A DNA stretch of 64,000 nucleotides from Sandaracinaceae bacterium (GTDB lineage: Bacteria; Myxococcota_A; Polyangia; Polyangiales; Houyiibacteriaceae), in NCBI GenBank assembly GCA_020633075.1, contig JACKEI010000006.1:1-64000 (forward strand), given 5' to 3'. Numbering within the stretch: position 1 is the first letter of the stretch; each line of letters begins with the position of its first letter. Made by a program: the position numbers and the translations under genes. This document shows, in pieces, positions 38,516-46,898 of this stretch. The notes beneath the pieces were generated by a model. It ran no database searches, was not told the DNA's origin, and was given only the letters and a program-made list of their open reading frames with translations.

Positions 38516-40081
38516 TCAGCCGCGTCCGTGGCCGGCGCTGCGCCCGCGCCCCTGCCCGCCGCGCGCCGCCAGCAGGGCGCGCAGGATGACCTTGCGGGTG
38601 TCCGCGGGGTCGATGACGGCGTCGATCTCGAGGAAGCTGGCGGACTCGGTGGCCTTGCCCTGCGCGTACATCTTGTGGAGCAGCTCTTGAAAGAGCGCCT
38701 CGCGCGCGCGCGGGTCCTGCACGGCCTCGAGCTCCTTGCGGTAGCCCAGCTGCACCGCCCCCTCGAGGCCCATCGCGCCGAACTCCCCGGTGGGCCACGC
38801 CGCCGTGTAGATGGGCTTGGCCAGGCTCCCGCCCGCCAGCGCCATCGCGCCGAGCCCGTAGGCCTTGCGCAGCACGATGTTCACGATGGGCACGCTCACG
38901 CCAGCGCCCGCGTTCATGAGCTGCGACATGCGCCGCACGGCCCCCTGCCGCTCGCTGTCGACGCCCACCATGAAGCCGGGGGTGTCGGTGAGCACCACCA
39001 GGGGGAGGCCGAACGCGTCGCACAGCTGCACGAAGCGCGCGGTCTTCTCGGACGCCACCACGTCCACCGCGCCCGCCAGGTGCTGGCAGTCGCTGGTGAC
39101 CAGACCCACCGGGATGCCCTCGAGGCGCATGAAGCCCGTGATCACGTTGCGACCGTAGGCGCGCCGCAGCTCGAGGAAGCTGCCTTCGTCCGCCAGGGTC
39201 TCGATCACCCGCCGCACGTTGTAGCCAAAGCGGCGGTCCTCGGGCAGCGCGTCGCGCAGGGCCGTCTGGTCGCGCGCGCTCCAGCTGCGGGTCCGCCCTT
39301 GGAAGTAGCTGAGCGCCTGCTTTGCCGCGGCGGTGGCGCCGGCCTCGTCCGCCGCCACGATGTCGATCACGCCGTTGGTCTCTTGTACCTCCGTGGGGCC
39401 AATCTCCGTGGGCGCGTGCTTGCCGAGGCCGCCGTACTCGATCATGGCCGGGCCAGCCATGCCGATGTACGAGGTCTTGGTCGCGATGGTGATGTCCGCG
39501 CAGCCAAAGAGGGCCGCGTTGCCCGCAAAGCAGTAGCCGTTGTTGACGGCGATGCGCGGCACGTGCCCGCTCAGCCGACCCCAGGCGAGGAAGGACCCCA
39601 CGTCCAAGCCCGAGACCCCCGTCGCGATGTCCGTGTCGCCCGGGCGCCCGCCGCCCCCCTCCGTGTAGAGCACCACCGGCAGCCCCAGCTGCTCGGCCAG
39701 CTCGCACATGCGGTCCAGCTTCTTGTGGTGATAGAAGCCCTGCGTCCCAGCCAGCACCGAGAAGTCGCCGATGATCACCGCGGTCTGCGCCGCCTCGTCA
39801 CCCACGAGCGCCGTGTTCACGGCCCCGAGGCCGGTGATGAGTCCGTCCGCCGCCGTCTCGAGCTGCAGCTCTTCGTAGTCGCGCCGGCTGCGCTGGGCGG
39901 CGACAGCCAGCTGCCCGTACTCGAGGAAGGAGCCCTCGTCCACGAGGTCGTGCAGGTTCTCGCGCGCGGTGCGGTAGCCCTTCTCGTGCCGCTTGCGCGC
40001 GGCCTCACTGCGCGCCGCGTCTTCGGTGCGGGCGAGGCGCTCGTAGAGCGCGGTCAGCTCGGGGCGCGTCTTCTGGGTCAT
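38516..40081 (-). CDS. Acyl-CoA carboxylase carboxyltransferase (beta) subunit
   Basis: Biotin-dependent carboxyltransferase, about 521 aa, of the propionyl-/methylcrotonyl-/geranyl-CoA carboxylase type. Both crotonase-fold halves are present. The N half has GYCFAGNAALFGCADI. The C half has VTSDCQHLAGAVDVVASEK, DTPGFMVGVDSERQGAVRRM and GAGVSVP. It moves a carboxyl group from carboxybiotin to an acyl-CoA. No biotin carboxylase or biotin-carrier gene is adjacent, so the alpha subunit must be elsewhere. ATG 40081 is chosen; GTG 40090 is possible. It is the third gene of an acyl-CoA operon, 76 bp after the dehydratase-like gene (67 bp from the GTG). The substrate acyl-CoA cannot be decided. Confidence 0.88.
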   Translation of the reverse strand: MTQKTRPELTALYERLARTEDAARSEAARKRHEKGYRTARENLHDLVDEGSFLEYGQLAVAAQRSRRDYEELQLETAADGLITGLGAVNTALVGDEAAQTAVIIGDFSVLAGTQGFYHHKKLDRMCELAEQLGLPVVLYTEGGGGRPGDTDIATGVSGLDVGSFLAWGRLSGHVPRIAVNNGYCFAGNAALFGCADITIATKTSYIGMAGPAMIEYGGLGKHAPTEIGPTEVQETNGVIDIVAADEAGATAAAKQALSYFQGRTRSWSARDQTALRDALPEDRRFGYNVRRVIETLADEGSFLELRRAYGRNVITGFMRLEGIPVGLVTSDCQHLAGAVDVVASEKTARFVQLCDAFGLPLVVLTDTPGFMVGVDSERQGAVRRMSQLMNAGAGVSVPIVNIVLRKAYGLGAMALAGGSLAKPIYTAAWPTGEFGAMGLEGAVQLGYRKELEAVQDPRAREALFQELLHKMYAQGKATESASFLEIDAVIDPADTRKVILRALLAARGGQGRGRSAGHGRG

Positions 40082-40157
40082 GTCAGTCACCGCATATCAT
40101 GGTTGGTCTCGTGACGAGCCGGCTTGTGGAGCTGCGGGGCCGACGCTCGACGCGCGG

Positions 40158-41705
40158 CTACTCTGCGGGGTCGCGCTGCGCCACGCCGGCGGGATCGCGG
40201 GGGGTGACGCCCGCGAGGCTGCGGGCCAGCGACTTCTTGGCCTGCAGGTCCGTGCCACGCAGGATGTGGATGCGCTGCGCCTGCGGGCTGCCCGCGCCGT
40301 GCATGGACTCGGTCAGGTAGCCCACCGCGTTGCGGCCGAGGGTCATGTTCTCGATCAGGCGCATGATGCGAATGCGCTCTTCGGTGGGGATGTCGCCGCG
40401 TCCGCGCAGGTACTTCTCGATCAGGGGGCCCACCTCTTCGCTGCGGAAGTCGGCCTCGGAGGGCATGGTCACCATCAGGCCGCCCGCCAGGTCCTGCGCC
40501 AGGCGCGCGATCTCGTAGGGGAAGCGCGTGACGTTGTGCTTGCACACGTTGGAGAGGGTCGCGTCGTTCATGAAGATGCCGCTCGGGAGCTGCTTGGCCT
40601 GGTGCGACGACGCGATGCCACAAGAGTAGATGGTCTCGTTCAGGTGGATCATCTCCACCAGCTTGTCCTTGATGTGCGAGACGTTCTCGACGCCGTTGCA
40701 CTCGGCCACCGCCGCGGCGGCGCCCACCAGCACGTCACCGAGACCCGTCTTGCAGACGTAGCTCGCGCGGTGGTAGGCGGTGAAGCGCGCCACCATCTCC
40801 TGCGCGTACTCGTATTCGCCGTCCATGAACACGTGCTCGTTGGGGACGAAGACGTTGTCGAAGTGCACCAGCACCTCTTGGCCACCGTACTCGGCGTTGC
40901 CGACGTCGATGGAGCCGCCCTCCATGGCGCGTCCGTCGCAGGACTGCCGGCCATAGACGTAGGTGATGCCGTCCGCGTCGCCCGGCACCGCCGCCACCAC
41001 CGCGTAGTCGCGGTCGGCCGCGGTCATGTTCATGGTGGGCATCACGCAGATCCAGTGCTGGTTCCAGCCGCCCGTCATGTGCGCCTTGGCGCCCGTGATG
41101 TACACGCCCTCGGGTGTGCGCTTGGTGACATGCAGGAACATGTCGGGGTCGGCCTGCTCGTGGGGGCGCTTGCTGCGGTCCCCCTTGGGGTCCGTCATGC
41201 CGGCGGCCACCAGCAGGTTCTTGCGCTGCAGTTGCTCGAGCCACGCCAAGAAGCGCTGGTGGTAGGGGGTGCCCTTGTCCGCGTCGATCTCGAAGGTGAT
41301 GGAGTGCAGCACCGAGATGGTGTCGAGCCCCGTGCAGCGCTGAAAGCAGGTGCCCGTGAGCTGCCCCATGCGCCGCTGCATCTTGTTCTTGGTCACCAGG
41401 TCGTCCGGCGACTCCACGATGTGCAGGAAGCGGTTGACCTTCTTGCCGATGAGCGGGGAGTGCGCCGTCGCGAGCTCCGGCTCGGCCTCGGCCAGGTCGT
41501 AGCTCATGCGCAGGGCGTTGATGGACGGCCGGATGATCGGGTGGTCGACGGGCTCCTCCACCAGCTTGCCGAAGAGGTAGAGCTTGGTGCCGCGCCCGCG
41601 CAAGCTCGCGATGTACTCCGCGCCGTTGCGGATGGTCGGCATGCGCGCCCAGCGGGCCTCGGCGGTCTCGGGCTCGCGCCAGATGACGGGATTCGCTTGG
41701 TCCAT
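40158..41705 (-). CDS. 4-hydroxybutyryl-CoA dehydratase/4-hydroxyphenylacetate 3-hydroxylase family protein
   Basis: A 515-aa protein of the HpaB/AbfD flavoprotein family. Residues Cys120 and Cys124 (TCFQRC) match the CxxxC pair that binds the [4Fe-4S] cluster of 4-hydroxybutyryl-CoA dehydratase. His312 and Cys318 (YHRASYVC) match the other two ligands in position. FAD/substrate segments such as GAKAHMTGGWNQHW are present. HpaB hydroxylases lack the Cys ligands, which favours the radical dehydratase/vinylacetyl-CoA isomerase branch. The His-Cys spacing is six residues here; as I recall, the clostridial enzyme has seven. The enzyme dehydrates 4-hydroxybutyryl-CoA to crotonyl-CoA in that branch. 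It follows the AMACR-like gene by 29 bp. Confidence 0.8.
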   Translation of the reverse strand: MDQANPVIWREPETAEARWARMPTIRNGAEYIASLRGRGTKLYLFGKLVEEPVDHPIIRPSINALRMSYDLAEAEPELATAHSPLIGKKVNRFLHIVESPDDLVTKNKMQRRMGQLTGTCFQRCTGLDTISVLHSITFEIDADKGTPYHQRFLAWLEQLQRKNLLVAAGMTDPKGDRSKRPHEQADPDMFLHVTKRTPEGVYITGAKAHMTGGWNQHWICVMPTMNMTAADRDYAVVAAVPGDADGITYVYGRQSCDGRAMEGGSIDVGNAEYGGQEVLVHFDNVFVPNEHVFMDGEYEYAQEMVARFTAYHRASYVCKTGLGDVLVGAAAAVAECNGVENVSHIKDKLVEMIHLNETIYSCGIASSHQAKQLPSGIFMNDATLSNVCKHNVTRFPYEIARLAQDLAGGLMVTMPSEADFRSEEVGPLIEKYLRGRGDIPTEERIRIMRLIENMTLGRNAVGYLTESMHGAGSPQAQRIHILRGTDLQAKKSLARSLAGVTPRDPAGVAQRDPAE

Positions 41706-41734
41706 GGGGCTCTACCTCTTCTGCGCCGTGCGCC

Positions 41735-42877
41735 TCACAGTTGTGCGATGACGCCGCTCGCGAGGAGCGCGTCCAGCTGAGTCTCGCTGAAGCCGCAGTC
41801 GCGCAGCACCGCGAGGGTGTGGGTGCCCGGCATGCGCGCCGGCTCGGGCACGGACGAGGCCGTGCGGCTGAAGCGCGGCGTGGGACGCGGCTGGAGCGCC
41901 CCCTCGACCTCGACGAAGCTCTCACGCGCCACGTTGTGCGGGTGCTTGGGCGCCTCCTCGAGCGAGAGCACAGGCGCGAAGCACACGTCGGTGCCTTCCA
42001 TGAGCGCGCACCACTCGTCGCGCGTCTTGGTGCGCATCACCGCCGCAAGCTGCGCCTTCATGTCCGGCCAGCGCTTCATGTCCATGGGCTTGCCGAAGAC
42101 GGACGGGTCGAGCTCGGCCTTCTCCATCAACAGCGCGTAGAACTTGCTCTCGATGCTGCCGATGGAGACGTACTTGCCGTCGGCCGTCTCGTAGGTGTCG
42201 TAGAAGTGCGCCCCGGTGTCGAGCATGTGGGTGCCGCGCTCGTCGGTGAACATCTTCTGGGCGCGCAGGCCGTAGAACATGGCCATGAGCGCAGCCGACC
42301 CCTCCACCATGGACGTGTCGATGACCTGCCCCTGGCCGCTGCGCTGCGCTTCCAGCAGGCCACAGACCATGCCGAACGCGAGCATCATGCCGCCCCCGCC
42401 GAAGTCCCCCACCAGGTTGAGGGGAGGCATGGGCTGCTCACCGCGCCGGCCCATGGCGTGCAGCGCGCCCGAGAGCGCGATGTAGTTGATGTCGTGCCCC
42501 GCCACCTGCGCGAGCGGGCCGTCTTGGCCCCAGCCGGTCATGCGCCCGTAGACCAGGCGCGGGTTGCGCGCGAGGCAGGCGTCGGGGCCCACGCCCAGCC
42601 GCTCGGTCACGCCCGGCCGGAAGCCCTCGATGAGTCCGTCCGCGTGCTCGCAGAGCTGGAGCAAGGCGGCGGCGCCCTCCGGGGACTTCAGGTCCAGCGC
42701 GACGCTGCGACGGTTGCGGAAGAGCACGTTGTGCCCGACGTAGGCCGACGGGTTCCCGCCGGGGCGGTCGATGCGGATCACCTCCGCGCCCATGTCGGCG
42801 AGCATCATCCCGCAGAAGGGGCCGGGGCCGATACCCGCGAGCTCGAGGATGCGGAGGCCGCTCAGTGGTCCTGACAT
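41735..42877 (-). CDS. CaiB/BaiF class III CoA-transferase family, alpha-methylacyl-CoA racemase-like
   Basis: A 380-aa protein of the CaiB/AMACR family. The N-terminus GLRILELAGIGPGPFCGMML and the ADMGAEVIRIDRP strand are typical of alpha-methylacyl-CoA racemases. GHDINYIALSGAL and GDFGGGGM carry the equivalents of the AMACR catalytic His and Asp. It should epimerise 2-methyl-branched acyl-CoAs, as in the breakdown of branched fatty acids or sterol side chains; a CoA-transferase role is the alternative. The ribosome-binding site AAGGA precedes ATG 42877. It is the first gene of a three-gene acyl-CoA operon with the dehydratase-like and carboxyltransferase genes. Confidence 0.87.
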   Translation of the reverse strand: MSGPLSGLRILELAGIGPGPFCGMMLADMGAEVIRIDRPGGNPSAYVGHNVLFRNRRSVALDLKSPEGAAALLQLCEHADGLIEGFRPGVTERLGVGPDACLARNPRLVYGRMTGWGQDGPLAQVAGHDINYIALSGALHAMGRRGEQPMPPLNLVGDFGGGGMMLAFGMVCGLLEAQRSGQGQVIDTSMVEGSAALMAMFYGLRAQKMFTDERGTHMLDTGAHFYDTYETADGKYVSIGSIESKFYALLMEKAELDPSVFGKPMDMKRWPDMKAQLAAVMRTKTRDEWCALMEGTDVCFAPVLSLEEAPKHPHNVARESFVEVEGALQPRPTPRFSRTASSVPEPARMPGTHTLAVLRDCGFSETQLDALLASGVIAQL

Positions 42878-42974
42878 GGGGTCCTTGGCTGCGTGCTGGG
42901 CTGCATCCGCAGCAGGCTACTACGCATGTAACCAGATGGTGAATTGGAAAGAGGTGGCCGCGTGGATCACCGCA

Positions 42975-44999
42975 TCAGGTGCGGCGGGTCGTGCGTGTCC
43001 CGATGTCGTCGGGGGCGGTCGCGCTCGCGGAGCCACGCTCGCTCACGCCCAGAGCAACGACGCGCGCCTCCTCCGACGGGGGTCCCGCCTGCTCCGGCGT
43101 GCGCGCAGCGGGATCGGCGCTGGGCGCGAGCTGCCGCAGATGCCAGGCCATCAACTGGAGCTGACGCCGCACGGCCATGTCACTGGTGCTGAAGTGCCAG
43201 AGCGCGGCGCAACACACGGCGACGAGCAGCGACGTGGCCACGGCCAGCGCGAGCTCCGCCCGCCCCGGGGTGAAGGCGACGGCGTCCGCCGTGATGTGTA
43301 CCGTGTCCCCCTCGAACACGTAGAGCGACTTGGTCAGGCCGGCCAGCTCGAGCAGCCACGGTGCCAGCGCGCCTACCAGCGCCATCGCGAAGCACACCAA
43401 GCGCCAGCGACCCAAGCCGTGAGTCCAGCTGATGAACGCGACGTAGGTCATGGCTAGCAGCGGCGGTAGCCAGAGAGAGCCGGCGATGCGGGAGGTGCCC
43501 GCAATGGCGATGGCGACGAAGACGCTGGCCACGATGTGGGCGGTGGGGCGGTGCGGCTGAAGGCGAGCGGCCATGGCGGCCAAGCCCCCAGCGCACAGCG
43601 GCAGCGCGAACCAGCCGATGCCGGACAACGAACGCACGCCCACCCACGCCATGAGTCCGAGCACGCCCGAGAGCGCGCCGAAGAGGACGACGGCGCCTGC
43701 GCTCCCCAGGCGAGCGAGCTCTCCTTCGCTCAGCTGATGGGTCTCGCGCTCCACTTCTGGCGGCATGTGCGCTGGAGGCGTCAGCATGAGCGACGTCAGC
43801 AACGCCGCAGCCGCTTCGCTCTCGGGGTGTAGCGCCAGCGCCCGCCCCGCTTGCTGGAGCGCCTGGCGTCGACCCTCCGCGAGCCGCAGGGGGTCCGTCT
43901 CGGCCACGGAGAGCACGCGCTTGGCTTCCTCGAGGTGCTGCGCCGCGAGCTCGACGCGCAGCCGCATGTCGCGGTCTCCGTCCAGCACGCGCTCCGTCGC
44001 GTCGTGCAGCGCGCGGGCGCTCTCGTAGCGCTGCACAGGGTCGAGCGCGGTGGCCTTCACACAGATCGCGTCGAGCTCTGGCGGGATCTCGAGGTGCGGG
44101 GCCCTGTGCGAAGGGCGTGCATCCACGACGCCCTGCTGCGTCGCGTCCGCGAGCTCGACGGGCGACCTCTGCTGGTAGAGGCGCTCGTGCGTCACGAGCG
44201 AGAACAGGATGACGCCAAGCGCATACACGTCAGCGCGAGCGTCCACCTCGTTGGCGTCGTCGATCTGCTCCGGCGCCATGTACCCCAAGGTCCCGAGCAG
44301 GACGTCTGCCCGCGTCCCCGTGGTCTCGGAGCTCTCCCCCGTCACCGGGTCGCGGTCGAGCTCGGGAGCTCCGTCGACCTTCGCGATGCCCCAGTCGAGC
44401 ACGTAGACCTCGCCGTACTCCCCCAGCATGAGGTTGCTGAGCTTCAGGTCCCGATGCACGACCCCGTGCGCGTGGGCGTAGTCCACCGTGAGGCAGATCT
44501 GCAGGAAGGCCGCGAGGAGTCGGCGCATGGGGTACTTGTGCAGAAAGTCGGGGTCGCCCTTCGCGAGACCACGCACGACGGTCTCGAGGGTGACGCCGGC
44601 GACCCGCTTCATCACGAAGAACTCGCGCCCGGTCTCGTCGCGGTCCAGGTCATACACGGGCACGATCCCGGGATGCTCGAGCTTCCCTTGGACCCGCGCC
44701 TCGCGGTAGAAGCGCGCGCGCAGCTCCTCGCCGGCCTGGCCGACGTCCAGCAGGACCTTGAGCGCCACGGCGCGGCCGACGCGCTCGTCGTTCGCTAGAT
44801 GCACCTCGCCCATGCCGCCGCGCCCGAGGAGCTCGGCGAGCTCGTAGCGGCGGGGGCCGCCGCGACCAACCACCGCGCGTTGGCTGAACTCCTCGCGGCC
44901 CGCAGGGAGGGTGTCCAGCCTACCCCAGCCGTTGCCCGACGCCGCAGACTGCGAGGTGCTGCGCGAGTGCGGCTTGGCGGTGGGACGGTCTTGGTCCAT
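42975..44999 (-). CDS. Membrane-anchored Ser/Thr protein kinase (PknB type)
   Basis: A 674-aa Hanks-type kinase. The kinase domain (about 48-330) has the Gly loop LLGRGGMGEVHLA, the catalytic HRDLKLSNLML and, in place of DFG, VLDWGIAK, with APE-like MAPEQIDD. The Asp that binds Mg is kept. DWG is common in myxobacterial kinases. After a helical linker (about 340-430) there are about six to eight membrane segments (AGAVVLFGALSGVLGLMAWV and others, about 440-610), then a charged tail. I start it at MDQDRPTAK (44999); an upstream in-frame start at 45152 gives a low-quality extension. It probably signals across the membrane; the ligand and targets are unknown. Confidence 0.88.
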   Translation of the reverse strand: MDQDRPTAKPHSRSTSQSAASGNGWGRLDTLPAGREEFSQRAVVGRGGPRRYELAELLGRGGMGEVHLANDERVGRAVALKVLLDVGQAGEELRARFYREARVQGKLEHPGIVPVYDLDRDETGREFFVMKRVAGVTLETVVRGLAKGDPDFLHKYPMRRLLAAFLQICLTVDYAHAHGVVHRDLKLSNLMLGEYGEVYVLDWGIAKVDGAPELDRDPVTGESSETTGTRADVLLGTLGYMAPEQIDDANEVDARADVYALGVILFSLVTHERLYQQRSPVELADATQQGVVDARPSHRAPHLEIPPELDAICVKATALDPVQRYESARALHDATERVLDGDRDMRLRVELAAQHLEEAKRVLSVAETDPLRLAEGRRQALQQAGRALALHPESEAAAALLTSLMLTPPAHMPPEVERETHQLSEGELARLGSAGAVVLFGALSGVLGLMAWVGVRSLSGIGWFALPLCAGGLAAMAARLQPHRPTAHIVASVFVAIAIAGTSRIAGSLWLPPLLAMTYVAFISWTHGLGRWRLVCFAMALVGALAPWLLELAGLTKSLYVFEGDTVHITADAVAFTPGRAELALAVATSLLVAVCCAALWHFSTSDMAVRRQLQLMAWHLRQLAPSADPAARTPEQAGPPSEEARVVALGVSERGSASATAPDDIGTRTTRRT

Positions 45000-45203
45000 G
45001 GGCGAAAGGCAGGGGAATGCGTCGTCAAGCGTAGCGTGCCGGAGGGGCGGAGTGTTCAGGAACACGCGGTGGCGGCTGCGCCGGCGCGCCAAGGTGTCGG
45101 CTCGCTGCTTGGCACCTGGATGCAGCGGAGGGCTCCCCTGGCAACGAAGCAACAGAATCGCTGCATGGTTGCACGGGCCACACGTCCGAGCTAGAGTCAG
45201 CGC

Positions 45204-45863
45204 ATGAGTGTCGTCACGTCCCTGCGAGTCGCGGCCATCGGCTCGTCCCTGCCTCCTCGCCCTCCGGCCGAGCTGGACCCCTACCTGGACGCTGCAGAGC
45301 GTTGCGTGACGCGCTACGGCTGGTCGAGGACCTCACCCAAAGACATCGCCGCGGAGGCGGGTGTCGAGCGGACGACGATCTACCGGTACCTGGGTGCCAA
45401 GGAGCAGATCTGGCAGCTGCTGGTCGCGCGGGAGGTGCACCGCACCATCGAGCTGGCGATGGAGTCCGTGACGCCTGCACGGCAGGGCCCCGAGGTGGTC
45501 GTCGACGTCGTCTGCATGGGTATAAAGCGGGTGCTGGACAACCCCATGGCGCAGAAGGTGCTGGCGGACGACCCCGAGCTCGTCGGTGGCTTTCTGCACC
45601 GCGATTTCGCGGATGTCATCGAGCGCATCAGCAACGCGCTCGCGCCCTTCGTCGCGGCGTCGATGAGGGCCGGCCACTTGGCCCAGCGCGACCCGCTGAC
45701 GCTGAGCCAGTGGGTCATCCGCGTCGCCATCACGCTCGTGCTGGCCCCGCAGCCCGGGCCGTTGCGGCCCTTCGTCGCAGCCATGCTGCTGCCGGTGCTC
45801 CAACCGGCGGACCGACCCACTCAGAACCCGCCCTCAGCCAAGACGCGCAGGAGTTCCCGATGA
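45204..45863 (+). CDS. TetR/AcrR family transcriptional regulator
   Basis: A 219-aa TetR-family protein. The helix-turn-helix is SPKDIAAEAGVERTTIYRYL with GAKEQIWQLL after it; the helix before it is LDAAERCVTRYGWS. The C-terminal domain (about 80-200) has no recognisable ligand signature. The stop overlaps the start of the diiron gene by 4 bp (ATGA), and the overlap is preceded by a strong AGGAG site. It therefore probably senses the substrate or product of that enzyme and represses both genes. The upstream region (about 45140-45200) contains GCAAC and GTTGC half sites 14 bases apart that could form its operator. Confidence 0.88.
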   Translation: MSVVTSLRVAAIGSSLPPRPPAELDPYLDAAERCVTRYGWSRTSPKDIAAEAGVERTTIYRYLGAKEQIWQLLVAREVHRTIELAMESVTPARQGPEVVVDVVCMGIKRVLDNPMAQKVLADDPELVGGFLHRDFADVIERISNALAPFVAASMRAGHLAQRDPLTLSQWVIRVAITLVLAPQPGPLRPFVAAMLLPVLQPADRPTQNPPSAKTRRSSR

Positions 45864-46813
45864 AGCTCGACCTCACACAGATGCTGCAGAAGATCGAAGC
45901 CGGCTACTGGAGCCTCGACGACATCGACTGGGATCAGCCGGGCCACGACCTCATCAAGCCGGAGCAGTACGGCAAGCTGCGCGACTTCATGTGCGACCTG
46001 GTGTGGATCGAGCACGTGGGAGCCAAGGGCTTCGCGGCGCTCGCACGCCAGGCCCCAGACCCCTTGCTGGCGGAGATCTACCGGCACTTCGAGCGCGAGG
46101 AGGCCCAGCACGCGCGCGCCGAGCTCGCGCTGATGCGGCGCTGGGGCATGGTCGGTGCGGAGGAGATCCCCGTGGCCAACGTCAACATCCGACTGACCAT
46201 GCAGTGGATGGACAAGCACACGGACACGCTGGACTTCGCCACGCTCACCTGTGTCATCGCCATGCTCGAGGTCGCGCTCGACGGTGCGCTGGTGAAGCTC
46301 CTGCTGGACCAGGTGGAGGACCCGGTCTGCCATGAGGTCTTTCGGCTCATCAACCGCGACGAGGCCCGGCACCTGACCATGGACTTCCACGTGATGGAGT
46401 TGATGGGGCTGCAGCCGCAGACCATCAACTCCCTGCGCTTCGCGGCCAAGAGCCTACGGCCGGAGCGCATCGTCGGCGCGCTGACCTACGTGCCGCTGCT
46501 GTCGCGCATGCGGAACAACCTGGTGAAGATGGGACTCGACGAGGAGCGGCTCTACAAGTCGATCCGCCGCTTCGACGAGGTAGGCAGCCGCAGCGCCGCG
46601 ACCGAGCGCCTGAGCGCCTACCGCGCGGTGCGGGCACACGGCCGCATGGTGGTGGACCCGAAGCATCCGTACCACTACTTCGCGGACGCCCTCGTGAGGC
46701 TGACCGCAGCGATCCCGGAGCGCGCGCTGGGTCCGCTGCCGACGTGGACGCGCACCCTCGCGCAGCCGACCCCCGGCGCGCGTCCCCTACGGAGTCGCGC
46801 AGCCGCCGCGTGA
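45860..46813 (+). CDS. Ferritin-like diiron protein
   Basis: A 317-aa four-helix-bundle protein with a diiron ligand pattern: Glu in LVWIEHVG (about 51), ExxH in EREEAQHARAE (about 78), a Glu in the central helix (MLEVALDGALVK), and ExxH in RDEARHLTMDFH (about 165). This is typical of ferritin-like oxygenases/N-oxygenases and unlike iron-storage ferritins, which are shorter. The substrate is unknown; fatty acyl or aromatic amine oxidation are options in related families. The last 100 residues form a helical tail of unknown role. It is coupled to its TetR gene by a 4-bp overlap with AGGAG seven bases upstream of the ATG. Confidence 0.8.
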   Translation: MKLDLTQMLQKIEAGYWSLDDIDWDQPGHDLIKPEQYGKLRDFMCDLVWIEHVGAKGFAALARQAPDPLLAEIYRHFEREEAQHARAELALMRRWGMVGAEEIPVANVNIRLTMQWMDKHTDTLDFATLTCVIAMLEVALDGALVKLLLDQVEDPVCHEVFRLINRDEARHLTMDFHVMELMGLQPQTINSLRFAAKSLRPERIVGALTYVPLLSRMRNNLVKMGLDEERLYKSIRRFDEVGSRSAATERLSAYRAVRAHGRMVVDPKHPYHYFADALVRLTAAIPERALGPLPTWTRTLAQPTPGARPLRSRAAAA

Positions 46814-46898
46814 CGAGGCACCGCTGAGGCGGCCGACTGGGGTCGCGAAGGTAGACCGCGCGCTGGACGCCACCACGAGCTGTTTGGGATAGTTCCGC

